Shown: in pieces, positions 18,301-26,034 of the stretch
Layout: each line of letters starts with the position of its first letter
Numbering within the stretch: position 1 is the first letter of the stretch
Assembly (NCBI GenBank): GCA_017446685.1
Contig: JAFSQI010000001.1
Location: 18,020 to 82,019 of the forward strand
DNA: 64,000 nucleotides
Direction: 5' to 3'
Origin: Butyrivibrio sp.
GTDB taxonomy: Bacteria; Bacillota; Clostridia; Lachnospirales; Lachnospiraceae
The notes under the pieces: generated by a model
Told to the model about the DNA's origin: nothing
Seen by the model: the letters and a program-made list of their open reading frames with translations, nothing else
Database searches by the model: none
Position numbers and translations under genes: made by a program

Positions 18301-18648
18301 ATGGAAAATATATATCTTGCTTCAGAAAGTATTTTGAGATACATTGTGGAGTTTTCGACATTGCTTTTGGAACTGTTTGGAATATGTATCCTTGTATTTA
18401 CGGCAATAAAAAGCTTTGTTTTTTGGCTGAAAAAAGATGATTCCATACGACTTCAACTGGCACAAGGCATCGCTCTTGCCCTTGAATTTAAGCTTGGCGG
18501 GGAGGTTCTTAGGACTGTTGTGGTTCGTGAGTGGGCTGAACTGGGGATACTTGGAGCTATTATTGCACTTAGAGCAGCATTGACGTTCCTTATTCATTGG
18601 GAAATTAAAAATGAAGAAAAAGCTTTGGCGCCAAAAGAAAAACAGTAA
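18301..18648 (+). CDS. DUF1622 small membrane protein
   Basis: The 115-residue protein has three hydrophobic segments (about 15-40, 52-72, 78-100) and the family pattern LQLAQGIALALEFKLGGEVLRTVV. DUF1622 proteins are uncharacterised integral membrane proteins of this length. The ATG follows GGAGAAGGA. The aldo/keto reductase gene starts 33 bp downstream and may be co-transcribed. Phased CTTAAGAA repeats upstream suggest control by a two-component regulator. Confidence 0.85.
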   Translation: MENIYLASESILRYIVEFSTLLLELFGICILVFTAIKSFVFWLKKDDSIRLQLAQGIALALEFKLGGEVLRTVVVREWAELGILGAIIALRAALTFLIHWEIKNEEKALAPKEKQ

Positions 18649-18681
18649 AATAAAAATTTGATTGAAACAGGAGATTTGGCT

Positions 18682-19731
18682 ATGAAAAATGTTACGCTTG
18701 GACGCACCGGAATTACTGTGCCTCAAAATGGATTTGGTGCATTACCAGTTCAAAGGGTTTCGATAGAAGAAGCGGCAAAACTTCTTAGAAATGCCTATGA
18801 GGGAGGTATGCGCTTTTTTGATACAGCAAGGGCTTACAGTGATAGTGAAGAAAAGCTTGGAGCAGCATTTGGTGATGCTTTTGAAAATGGAACAATAAAA
18901 AGAGAAGATATAGTTATTGCAACCAAAACAGGAGCCAAAACTCCTGATGAATTTTGGCAGCATCTTGAGACATCACTTGAAAAGCTGCGTACATCTTATA
19001 TCGACATCTACCAGTTTCATCTTATGGGGCAGTGCTGGAAACCCGGTGACGGAAGTGGAATGTATGAATGCATGCTCAAGGCAAAAGAGATGGGGAAAAT
19101 CCGACATATAGGCGGAACTGCACATAAAATCGGCATTGCAAAAGAACTTGCTGAGTCAGGACTATATGAGACAGTCCAATATCCTATAAGTTATCTTGCA
19201 ACAGAAAAAGAAATTGAACTAATTCATATATGTAACAGGGAAAATGTTGGATTTATCTGCATGAAAGGTCTGGCGGGTGGCCTTATAACAAATTCGAAAG
19301 CCGCTATGGCTTTTGTAAGTCAGTTCGATGGAACCGTTCCTATATGGGGAATTCAGCGTCAGTCAGAACTTGATGAGTGGCTTTCATATATGGATGATAC
19401 GCCTGTCTATGATGATGAAATAAAAGCTTTCATTGAAAGTGAAAGAAAAGAACTTATGGGAGATTTTTGCCGTGGTTGTGGATATTGTATGCCATGTACC
19501 GTTGGTATTCAGATAAATCAGTGCAATCGTATGTCACTCATGCTTCGTCGTGCGCCGAGCGATGCCTGGCTTTCTGATTATTGGCAGGCAGAGATGAAAA
19601 AGATAGAAGACTGTATAGGCTGCGGTATGTGCTTATCAAAGTGTCCTTATGAACTTGAAATTCCAACACTGCTTAGGAAGAATTTGGAGGATTACAGAGA
19701 AGTTCTTGCAGGGAAAAGAACAGTGAAATAA
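18682..19731 (+). CDS. Aldo/keto reductase with C-terminal 4Fe-4S ferredoxin domain
   Basis: The ATG at 18682 has a CAGGAG site; an earlier in-frame start lacks one. The 349-residue protein has an aldo/keto reductase barrel (RTGITVPQNGFGALP, GGMRFFDTARAYSDSEEKLG, IVIATKTGAK with the catalytic Lys, DIYQFHLMG) covering about residues 1-265. The C-terminus carries CRGCGYCMPC and CIGCGMCLSKCPYELEIP, typical of Fe-S-containing reductases of anaerobes, which probably pass electrons between a ferredoxin site and an NADP-type pocket. The true substrate is unknown. Confidence 0.9.
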   Translation: MKNVTLGRTGITVPQNGFGALPVQRVSIEEAAKLLRNAYEGGMRFFDTARAYSDSEEKLGAAFGDAFENGTIKREDIVIATKTGAKTPDEFWQHLETSLEKLRTSYIDIYQFHLMGQCWKPGDGSGMYECMLKAKEMGKIRHIGGTAHKIGIAKELAESGLYETVQYPISYLATEKEIELIHICNRENVGFICMKGLAGGLITNSKAAMAFVSQFDGTVPIWGIQRQSELDEWLSYMDDTPVYDDEIKAFIESERKELMGDFCRGCGYCMPCTVGIQINQCNRMSLMLRRAPSDAWLSDYWQAEMKKIEDCIGCGMCLSKCPYELEIPTLLRKNLEDYREVLAGKRTVK

Positions 19732-19787
19732 ATATTTTTTACCGGAAAATTATAAAATGCTTGAAAATATTAAAGACTGGAGAAAAG

Positions 19788-20486
19788 ATGAAAATTAATA
19801 GATTATCAGTATTGGCTGCTTTGGCGATAACGCTTGTGTTAGCCGGTTGCAGTCCATCTGAGGAAAAGCTGGCAGAAGCTCAAGAAGCCAGAGCACAGCT
19901 TGTTGCGGCACATGATGCTGCAGAAGAAAGATATCTTGATATTGCCGATACATCACTTCGCGCAGAATTGGATCAGCTTGGAGTGAAAGTGACAGAAATT
20001 GAGGAAATGGATTTTAGTAAGTTATCAAATAAAAAGGTGGATCAGGAACTACTTCCACAGATTTCTGAATTGATGCAAAGCTACGAAAATGTACAGGCTA
20101 AGCTTGACGGAACATATCAGGAAGAAACTGCAATGAATGAAGAAGCAGCCAAAAATTTAAAAATCAGTGCATATATGATCAACAAAACCGGACTTAATCT
20201 TACCGGAATTGTTCTTCACGACATTACACAAGATACTTATTCAAATAATTATATTACTGAGGGGGAAGTAATTGCCGACGGTTATACGCTAATGGGTGTG
20301 ACTCTTGAAGTATTTGCAGACAGTACTGATTGGGAATTTATCATCACTGATGAAAACGGTACACAGTATACTCTTCCTTGCGAGAGCCTCGTGAACGTAT
20401 CTGATAAAGGCGTTTCTCTTGTATTTGAATACAATTCAGAAACGAATGAAGCTGGTGTGACTTTTGGAGGTTATTTTTCAAACTAA
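19788..20486 (+). CDS. Putative lipoprotein with coiled coil and C-terminal beta domain
   Basis: The ATG at 19788 follows CTGGAGAAAAG. The 232-residue protein begins with a lipoprotein signal peptide ending in LVLAGC (lipobox), then a helical, Glu/Ala-rich segment (about 24-115) likely to be coiled coil, and a beta-rich C-terminal domain (NKTGLNLTGIVLHDI, VFADSTDWEFIITDENG, YTLPCESL). It would be anchored on the outer face of the membrane. I do not recognise a function. Confidence 0.8.
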   Translation: MKINRLSVLAALAITLVLAGCSPSEEKLAEAQEARAQLVAAHDAAEERYLDIADTSLRAELDQLGVKVTEIEEMDFSKLSNKKVDQELLPQISELMQSYENVQAKLDGTYQEETAMNEEAAKNLKISAYMINKTGLNLTGIVLHDITQDTYSNNYITEGEVIADGYTLMGVTLEVFADSTDWEFIITDENGTQYTLPCESLVNVSDKGVSLVFEYNSETNEAGVTFGGYFSN

Positions 20487-20614
20487 AGTAATGTTGTTTT
20501 TTGAAAATCTGAAAAAGTTTTATAAAAGGGTAAAAAATGTATGAAAAACAGCACTTTTTGTGAATTGTGCACAAAAAAATAAAAAACTTTTAAGATATTA
20601 TGCATAAGTTTATA

Positions 20615-20643
20615 CGTGACATTCACAATTATAAAGTATATAA
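20615..20643 (+). promoter_or_regulatory. Sigma-A-type promoter of the small lipoprotein gene
   Basis: GTGACA, a 17-bp spacer and a perfect TATAAT lie 74 bp upstream of the start at 20717. It is the best promoter match in this gap. Confidence 0.6.
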
Positions 20644-20716
20644 TCTTCTTTTGTACTGAAGCAATTGGCTTGCATTTTTTATTTGCAAAGCATCAGTTAG
20701 AAGAGGAGATTATATT

Positions 20717-21028
20717 ATGAAGAAGAATATCGTAACTTTACTTTCAGTTTTAACACTTTCAGCAGCAGTTCTTGCAGGTTGTGGTGAGGCAGCTGTTGAG
20801 ACAGCAGTAGAAGAGACATCTGTAGAGGCATCAGTTGAGGCTTCTGTAGAAGAAGCTGTAGAAGCTGCATCAGAGGCTTCATCAGTAGAAGAGGCTGTTG
20901 AGGCTGCATCAGAGGCTTCATCAGTAGAGGACGCTGCAGACGAGGCATCTTCAGAGGATGCATCAGCTGAGGCTTCATCAGTAGAAGAGTCAGCAGAAGC
21001 TGCATCAGACGCTTCATCAAACAACTAA
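20717..21028 (+). CDS. Small low-complexity Glu/Ala/Ser lipoprotein
   Basis: The 103-residue protein has a signal peptide with LAAG-type lipobox (AVLAGC, Cys22) and then only an acidic, Ala/Ser/Val-rich tail made of near-repeats such as EEAVEAASEASSV. Two adjacent 39-bp units (20846-20884 and 20885-20923) are almost identical. It should be a surface-anchored, highly charged, probably disordered or helical polypeptide. It has its own consensus-like promoter, a strong AGAGGAG site and a terminator, so it is probably well expressed. Function unknown. Confidence 0.8.
   Translation: MKKNIVTLLSVLTLSAAVLAGCGEAAVETAVEETSVEASVEASVEEAVEAASEASSVEEAVEAASEASSVEDAADEASSEDASAEASSVEESAEAASDASSNN
20846..20923 (+). 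repeat. Two tandem 39-bp coding repeats
   Basis: Both units start GTAGAAGA and end GGCTTCATCA and differ at only a few third positions. Each encodes 13 residues of the lipoprotein tail. Confidence 0.85.
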
Positions 21029-21096
21029 TTCAATTAGATTTTTACATCAGGTAGTTTACTAGTTAATAATCAATTGCTTTAGCCAGTACATAAATT

Positions 21097-21139
21097 AAAG
21101 AGCCTTTTCCATAAACTGTTTTGTGGAAAGGCTCTTTTT
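21097..21139. terminator. Intrinsic terminator, probably bidirectional
   Basis: AAAGAGCCTTT pairs with AAAGGCTCTTT around an inner TCCA/TGGA; a TTTTT run follows on the plus strand. It lies between the small lipoprotein gene and the convergent fur-like gene. Confidence 0.85.
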
Positions 21140-21173
21140 GTTACTATATATAACTTTTGGGTATTTAACGTAA

Positions 21174-21638
21174 TTAAGAATTTAACATCTTGCTGCAATC
21201 GCTACATATGCCTATGATTTCAAGCTGATGACCGGTTATTTTAAATCCGGGAAGAGAGTTTGAAACAATGGCAGAAATATCTTTTAATGGACATGTCTTT
21301 ATCTGAATCATCTTGTGACAATTACTGCAAATTGCATAGTGCTTATGAGTTTTCTTTTTTAGCTCATAAATAGCATCGTCCTGTGTTGATAAAATCGACT
21401 TTGTGACCATCCCTGCTTTTTCAAACGCCAGGAGATTTCTGTAAACTGTTGAAAAAGCATATCTTTTATCGGGATGTTCCTCGTTGAGTCTTTCAAATAT
21501 TTCAGCGGCAGAAAGAGGCTCTTCCGCATAATACAGGGCTAAAAAAATATCTATACGCTGGTGAGTTTTCTTTACCCCCTCCGGCCAGTTTTTTTCAATT
21601 ATAGAATCCTGGGATTCTGCATGTATTTTACAACTCAT
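21174..21638 (-). CDS. Fur-family transcriptional regulator (Zur-like)
   Basis: The 154-residue protein has the Fur winged helix (AAEIFERLNEEHPDKRYAFSTVYRNLLAFEKAGMV read across about 40-80) and a metal-binding dimerisation domain with HKHYAICSNCHK and CSDCSK, the two CxxC pairs that hold structural zinc. Which metal it senses cannot be told. It sits 86 bp downstream of a metal-exporter-like gene, on the same strand; the exporter's promoter contains a perfect Fur-type inverted repeat, which supports a regulator-target relation. Its long N-terminus (about 20 residues before the usual start of homology) is a minor oddity. Confidence 0.92.
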   Translation of the reverse strand: MSCKIHAESQDSIIEKNWPEGVKKTHQRIDIFLALYYAEEPLSAAEIFERLNEEHPDKRYAFSTVYRNLLAFEKAGMVTKSILSTQDDAIYELKKKTHKHYAICSNCHKMIQIKTCPLKDISAIVSNSLPGFKITGHQLEIIGICSDCSKMLNS

Positions 21639-21724
21639 TTTTTTTCCTCAATTAGTAATCTATTCTCCACAAAAATTAATAACAGAAAACATTTGGGGAG
21701 AATAGAAAAGTGTATTTAGTTTTA

Positions 21725-22621
21725 TCAAAATGCTATATGTAAAGCATCAATCAAAAATCCGGCGACAGTTCCTATAAAGAAAAGTAGAATTGCTATGTTG
21801 ATATTTTCACGCTTGTTGTCATTTACTCTGAATAAAACCAAAAGGCCGATTCCTGCTCCAACTAGTAGACCTGACATCATAGTGCCCATTGTAATCATCT
21901 GATCCAGATAAAGCTCAGTGATAATAACAGATGCGGCGCAGTTTGGAATGAGACCAATTATGCCTGCAAGGATATGGCTTATTATAGGACTTGTTTTTAA
22001 AAGAAGAGCTAGCTTATCTTCACCAATTAGCTCGATGATAAAGTTAAGTACAAGAGTGAGTATTAGTACAAATATAAAAATGTGCATTGTATGAACAAGA
22101 GCAGATTTTATAATTCCAATAAAACCGGAGTGCTCATCATCTTCACAGTGACAATGCTCTTTTCCACAGAGAGCTTCAATATTGACCGGATCATTATCAG
22201 ATTTGTTCCTGGCGCGATGATATCTGTGTACAACAAAATCTATAATAAAGCCCATTACAATTCCGATACAAGCCTTGATAGCAAGTATTTTTATCATGAT
22301 AAGGAGAGGAACCTGCTCTGAAATAAAGAGGGGGATCATCTCATCTGATGTAGAAAGATAAATTGCTATAAGCGTTCCAAGTGTAATAACCCTTCCGGCA
22401 TACAGGTTTGAAGCTGCTGCAGAAAAACCACACTGAGGAAAAATACCAATCAGACCTCCCCATAGAGGACCAAAATGCTCAGTCTTTTCAACTATAGAAG
22501 AAGTGAAGTCTTGAGTCTTGTGCTCCAGATATTCCATAATTAAATATGTAACAAATAAAAATGGCAGGATTTTAAACGAGTCAATTAAAGCGTCGATAAC
22601 TACATCAAAAATTAGTTCCAT
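21725..22621 (-). CDS. Putative 10-TM heavy-metal exporter (ArsP_2/manganese-type)
   Basis: The 298-residue membrane protein has two similar halves, each containing a Gly/Pro-Asn/Gln-Cys motif (GGLIGIFPQCGFSAAAS and GIIGLIPNCAASVIITE), separated by a His/Cys/Asp-rich cytoplasmic loop (CGKEHCHCEDDEH). This is the pattern of the putative arsenic or manganese exporter family. The loop looks like a metal-binding sensor or delivery site. Upstream lies an 8-5-8 inverted repeat at 22662-22682 expected to bind the adjacent Fur-family protein. Substrate metal is inference. Confidence 0.8.
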   Translation of the reverse strand: MELIFDVVIDALIDSFKILPFLFVTYLIMEYLEHKTQDFTSSIVEKTEHFGPLWGGLIGIFPQCGFSAAASNLYAGRVITLGTLIAIYLSTSDEMIPLFISEQVPLLIMIKILAIKACIGIVMGFIIDFVVHRYHRARNKSDNDPVNIEALCGKEHCHCEDDEHSGFIGIIKSALVHTMHIFIFVLILTLVLNFIIELIGEDKLALLLKTSPIISHILAGIIGLIPNCAASVIITELYLDQMITMGTMMSGLLVGAGIGLLVLFRVNDNKRENINIAILLFFIGTVAGFLIDALHIAF

Positions 22622-22661
22622 AACAATGCTCCTTTTTGTCTGGTATAAAAAATACAGCTAG

Positions 22662-22682
22662 TGCAAATGCGAATCATTTGCA
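22662..22682. promoter_or_regulatory. Perfect Fur/Zur-type inverted repeat
   Basis: TGCAAATG-CGAAT-CATTTGCA is a perfect 8-bp inverted repeat with a 5-bp spacer, 41 bp upstream of the exporter start. Length and A/T-rich arms fit operators of Fur-family regulators, and a Fur-family gene is the next gene downstream of the exporter. Confidence 0.65.
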
Positions 22683-22696
22683 TTTAAAGAAAATGC

Positions 22697-22731
22697 AAAA
22701 AAATAGGTTTACACATCTGTGTAAAACCTAA
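22697..22731 (-). terminator. Intrinsic terminator of tRNA-Gly
   Basis: Read on the minus strand, TAGGTTTTACACA and TGTGTAAACCTA form a stem followed by TTTTTTT. It ends the tRNA transcript before the exporter promoter. Confidence 0.85.
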
Positions 22732-22739
22732 AAATAAAA

Positions 22740-22810
22740 AGCGGGTGATGGGAATCGAACCCACGTATCCAGCTTGGAAGGCTGGTGTTCTACCATTGAA
22801 CTACACCCGC
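22740..22810 (-). tRNA. tRNA-Gly (anticodon TCC)
   Basis: On the minus strand a full cloverleaf is visible: acceptor stem GCGGGTG/CACCCGC, D-arm with TTCAATGGTAGAA, anticodon stem CCAGC with loop CTTCCAA, and T-arm with GGTTCGATTCC. The anticodon is TCC, and the discriminator base is T, as usual for tRNA-Gly. CCA is not encoded. Confidence 0.95.
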
Positions 22811-22856
22811 GTCTTACTGACAAGAATATATTTTACAGATTTATTTAGTAGATGTC

Positions 22857-22909
22857 AATAGCTTAGATGAAAAATATTTCGAAATAGCTTAAATGAAAAA
22901 TATTTCGAA
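22857..22909. repeat. Two tandem 26-bp repeats with an AT-rich palindrome
   Basis: AATAGCTTAGATGAAAAATA... at 22857 is repeated at 22883 with one substitution (AGATG to AAATG). The second copy continues into AAATATTTCGAAATATTT (22898-22915), a perfect palindrome. It lies upstream of tRNA-Gly and of the PD-(D/E)XK gene; its role is unclear. Confidence 0.7.
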
Positions 22910-23093
22910 ATATTTTTGTTACAACCATTATGTTAATTAACTATTGCATGCCACATCAAATTATGGTAAATTATCTCCTACAGTCAGAATTCTATCTGAC
23001 AATTATATTCTTTATTTCATGGGCTGATCGCCCGGTAAGTTCCACTTTGTTAGGCTTATTGGAAATAAGACATACTTTTTGAAAGGATTTTTT

Positions 23094-24191
23094 ATGAACG
23101 AAAGAAACAAGAAACTTAAAGATTTCTTTCCTATTATCAGGGAAAGAGAAATCATATTAACGGAAATCAGAGCAAATAATAAGCTTAATGACTTGTTTGA
23201 GTCATGGCGTGCGGACTGCCAGAATGACTTTCTTGACATGTGTACCGGCGCAAGAGGCGTTAAGATGCTCTATGACAGCTATTTTAAAGAGGTGCTTAAT
23301 CCTGAAGCTGATTCGGAGAGATTATCTAATTTACTTAGCACAATCATAGGACAAAAAGTAACGGTTAAAACGGTTCTCCCAAATGATAGTACCAGGCTTG
23401 GTGATGAGGCTTCTCTTGTTATTACAGATATTGTTGTGGAACTGGAAGACAGTTCCATTGCTAACGTTGAAGTCCAAAAGATTGGATATGCTTTTACCGG
23501 TGAAAGAGCTTCCTGCTACTCTGCCGATTTACTTCTGCGTCAATACAAACGTGTACGTGACGCCAGAAAAGAAAAATTTTCATACAAGGATATCTCACCT
23601 GTTTACACCATTGTTTTCATGGAGAAAAGCCCTGCTGTTTTTCATGAATATAAAAGTAGCTATATCCATACCTTCGAGACAAAATCTAACACCGGTATTC
23701 ACTTGAATATGCTGCAAAATTTTATTTTTATCCCCGTTGATATTTTTCTCGAGAATCTACATAATAATGGTATAAGAGACGACCTTGATGCGTGGCTTAC
23801 TTTTCTGGGATGTGATGAACCGGAATATATAATAGATCTGATTGAAGAGTATCCCTATTTTAAACGACTATATGAAGACCTTTATACTATGTGCCTGAAC
23901 ACGGAAAGGGTGATGGATATGTTTTCTAAAGAACTTCAAATACTTGACCGTAATACTGTTTCATATATGATTGATGAGATGCAGGCTGAAATTGATAGAG
24001 CTAATGCTATTATTGCTGATAAAGATGCCGAATTGGCTGACAAAGATACTGCATTGGCCGACAAGGATGCCGAATTAGCGGATCGAGATAGTACCATTGC
24101 CGAACTGAAGGCGCAAAATGATAAAACTATGGCTGAAATGTCAGCTCAAATTGCTATGTTAACTGCTAAACTTTCTGAACTCAATAAATAA
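23094..24191 (+). CDS. PD-(D/E)XK nuclease family (Rpn/PDDEXK_2) transposase-like protein
   Basis: The ATG at 23094 follows GAAAGG. The 365-residue protein has the nuclease core in its first half (LSTIIGQKVTVKTVLPND, ITDIVVELEDSSIANVEVQK with the acidic D...ExQK motif, SCYSADLLLRQY) and a helical C-terminus. The last 70 residues contain a 7-residue repeat (ADKDAEL, ADKDTAL, ADKDAEL, ADRDSTI), a textbook coiled coil. Rpn-type proteins are annotated as recombination-promoting nucleases or putative transposases and occur in many copies in Lachnospiraceae. No terminal inverted repeats are evident around it. Confidence 0.85.
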   Translation: MNERNKKLKDFFPIIREREIILTEIRANNKLNDLFESWRADCQNDFLDMCTGARGVKMLYDSYFKEVLNPEADSERLSNLLSTIIGQKVTVKTVLPNDSTRLGDEASLVITDIVVELEDSSIANVEVQKIGYAFTGERASCYSADLLLRQYKRVRDARKEKFSYKDISPVYTIVFMEKSPAVFHEYKSSYIHTFETKSNTGIHLNMLQNFIFIPVDIFLENLHNNGIRDDLDAWLTFLGCDEPEYIIDLIEEYPYFKRLYEDLYTMCLNTERVMDMFSKELQILDRNTVSYMIDEMQAEIDRANAIIADKDAELADKDTALADKDAELADRDSTIAELKAQNDKTMAEMSAQIAMLTAKLSELNK

Positions 24192-24221
24192 CATAGGTGT
24201 AGGTATGAATTTTATATACGC

Positions 24222-24258
24222 TTTTTCATATGACAAATATCATTATATAGACCATAAT
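24222..24258 (+). promoter_or_regulatory. Repeated promoter module, copy 1
   Basis: CGCTTTTTCAT is followed by ATGACA, a 17-bp spacer and CATAAT. Two related copies occur at 25906-25937 and 27829-27866. This one lies between the two PD-(D/E)XK genes. The remaining 250 bp up to the next start contain no gene that I can support. Confidence 0.5.
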
Positions 24259-24511
24259 ATAAGCATAGATATTTTTTGCCAGGCACCTTGAAAAATTCAT
24301 ACTTTACATAAGAGGATGTATGTGTTATTGTTCAGGGGCAATATTTTCATGTATAGTGATAATGGCGTTCGCCGATTATTCCCATGATTAGATTTTTGAC
24401 GTGACAATAACTGTTCTGCCCCAAGTAAATTCATGTTATTTTCTGTAAAATTCATTAATTCTAACCTATACATGAAGATATTTATAAAAAACAGGTATAG
24501 GAGGATAATAA

Positions 24512-25477
24512 TTGAAAGAAAATACTGATGACTCAATTTTTTCAAGAACGGCTTATGATGATGCTTTTAGAACTATGGAAGGAAAGTGCGATGATATATT
24601 AATACCATTTGTCGGTCACATGTTTGGCATCCAATATGGAAGTGGAGCAAAGGTAAAAAGACTTCGCAATGAGCATGTTATTGAACATGAGGACAAGGCA
24701 GATGAAAAAAGAATAACCGATTCAAGTTTTGAGATTTCTTATAATAATATTACAAAAAAATTTCATCTTGAATGTGAGAGTAAAGAGTATGACGGGACTA
24801 TTCTTGTAAGAATGTTTGAGTACGATTCACAGATTGCAAGAGAGAATGGAGAACCCGGACTGTACAAGATAAGATTCAAATTTCCAAACTCAGGGATATT
24901 ACTTTTGCGTACATCTTCCAAAGCACCTAGCGTTGCAAAGATTGAGCTGGAAATGCCGGATCAAAATAAAATTTCGTATGATGTCCCTATCATGAAAATG
25001 TCAGATTATGATGTTGAAACTATCTTTGAGAACAGGTTGTATATGCTTATACCATTCTATATATTCAATTACGAGAATCAGCTCCAGGAAATGAATGGGA
25101 ATAAAGCAATGCTTGATGAGTTAATTTTGGGGTATAGGTATATCTTTGAAAGACTTGAAAAAGAGCAGAAAATGGGCAACTTGTCAGAGCTTTCGCTTAG
25201 TGCTATCATAAAACTAACATATAGGGTAGCTTATAAACTCACAAGGAAACAAGAAAAGGTTCAAGAAAAGGTAGGTGAGGTCATGGGCGGAAAAGTATTG
25301 GATTTACCAGAATTTCGAATATATGATCAGGGAAAAGCAGAAGGAAAAGCAGAAGGAATAGCTGAAGGAAAAGCAGAAGGATTGGCTGAAGGCGCAAAAG
25401 AAAGAGAAGAATTAAAAATAGAAAACGAGCGCCTACGAAGAGAATTGGAAGAACTTAAAGAAACTAAAGTCAATTGA
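24512..25477 (+). CDS. PD-(D/E)XK nuclease-like protein with AEGK repeat tail
   Basis: The start is TTG at 24512, with a strong GGAGG 8 bases upstream. The 321-residue protein has a nuclease-like core in which KKFHLECESKEYDG supplies an E-x-E-S-K motif and VRMFEYDSQIA a following conserved helix. The C-terminus has a Gly/Glu/Ala-rich repeat (KAEGKAEGIAEGKAEG) and a charged coiled coil (KIENERLRRELEELKE). Similar EGK tails are common in Rpn-family proteins. It differs in sequence from the PD-(D/E)XK protein just upstream, so the two are not recent duplicates. Function on DNA is unproven. Confidence 0.7.
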   Translation: MKENTDDSIFSRTAYDDAFRTMEGKCDDILIPFVGHMFGIQYGSGAKVKRLRNEHVIEHEDKADEKRITDSSFEISYNNITKKFHLECESKEYDGTILVRMFEYDSQIARENGEPGLYKIRFKFPNSGILLLRTSSKAPSVAKIELEMPDQNKISYDVPIMKMSDYDVETIFENRLYMLIPFYIFNYENQLQEMNGNKAMLDELILGYRYIFERLEKEQKMGNLSELSLSAIIKLTYRVAYKLTRKQEKVQEKVGEVMGGKVLDLPEFRIYDQGKAEGKAEGIAEGKAEGLAEGAKEREELKIENERLRRELEELKETKVN

Positions 25478-25482
25478 GAATA

Positions 25483-25540
25483 AAAAAACTTCCGGTGTAA
25501 AGTATGGAATTAAACATATTTACATCGGAAGTTTTTTGTT
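25483..25540 (+). terminator. Intrinsic terminator of the second PD-(D/E)XK gene
   Basis: AAAAAACTTCCG pairs with CGGAAGTTTTTT, with an inner TGTAA/TTACA extension, then TTTTTT. Confidence 0.88.
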
Positions 25541-25905
25541 TGGAAAGAGCAGGTGGCTTATGAAGGGTGTGAAAAAGTATAAATATTGTGGTGGTGTGAC
25601 AATCATGAAAGTGTATGTCGTGTGAATACAAGTCTGACAAGCGAAATGAGAAGTATATATTTTATGATTGGTGTTAACAGTACCTGCCATCAGTGTGTGG
25701 CTGGGTGGTTAAAATGCCATATTTTGTTAATATTACAGATTTAGGTTCGGAAATTAATGTAAGAGGGATAGTTAAAAAGCTCTCTTATAGATGCATCCAC
25801 TAGATGTGCATATCAGTACTTTAATTTGATTGTGCTCATTATCACCATAAAGATCTCAATGAGAAAATCAAAAATTCAACTTTTTATGCTTTTGTGAATT
25901 TGCAC
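25541..25905. other. Gene-free AT-rich stretch
   Basis: No coding frame, tRNA or clear RNA structure is visible. A stretch near 25668 (TGTTAACAGTACCTGCCA) loosely resembles one near 28453, so this may be decayed accessory DNA. Confidence 0.3.
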
Positions 25906-25937
25906 TTTTTCTATAATAAATATATATAGATTATAAT
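25906..25937 (+). promoter_or_regulatory. Repeated promoter module, copy 2 (shortened)
   Basis: The sequence matches copies 1 and 3 from CTTTTTCTAT to ATATAGATTATAAT but lacks four bases in the middle, so the spacing between the -35-like and -10 elements is only 13. It precedes the MBL-fold gene. Confidence 0.4.
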
Positions 25938-26004
25938 TGTATTAGGATTGAATTAGTATTTTTTTATTTATTTTGGACAATGAACAGAATTACGACAAGG
26001 AGAA

Positions 26005-26034
26005 ATGTATTTAATTTCAGCAGAGGATGAATAA
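26005..26034 (+). CDS. Possible 9-codon leader peptide
   Basis: ATG at 26005 has the best ribosome site of the region (AAGGAG). It reads MYLISAEDE then TAA, and its end overlaps the start of the MBL-fold gene at 26027. It may couple translation of the main gene, or it may be what remains of an original N-terminus after a frameshift. Confidence 0.35.
   Translation: MYLISAEDE

Noticed and set aside
18322-18726. 134-codon minus-strand frame over DUF1622
   Set aside because: It is antisense to DUF1622 and the start of the aldo/keto reductase, both of which have family matches and ribosome sites.
20710-21024. Minus-strand frames opposite the acidic lipoprotein
   Set aside because: They mirror the low-complexity coding strand, and lack start signals.
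22740-23094. tRNA-Gly as an integration site for the 23-28 kb accessory region
   Set aside because: No duplicated 3' tRNA end was found further along and no integrase gene is present.
24297-24545. 82-codon minus-strand frame between the two Rpn-like genes
   Set aside because: Composition is that of translated AT-rich DNA, and the frame runs antisense into the start of the second gene.
23000-25540. Insertion sequence boundaries around the Rpn-like genes
   Set aside because: I looked for terminal inverted repeats and target-site duplications and found none that pair convincingly, so no mobile element is called despite the transposase-like family.
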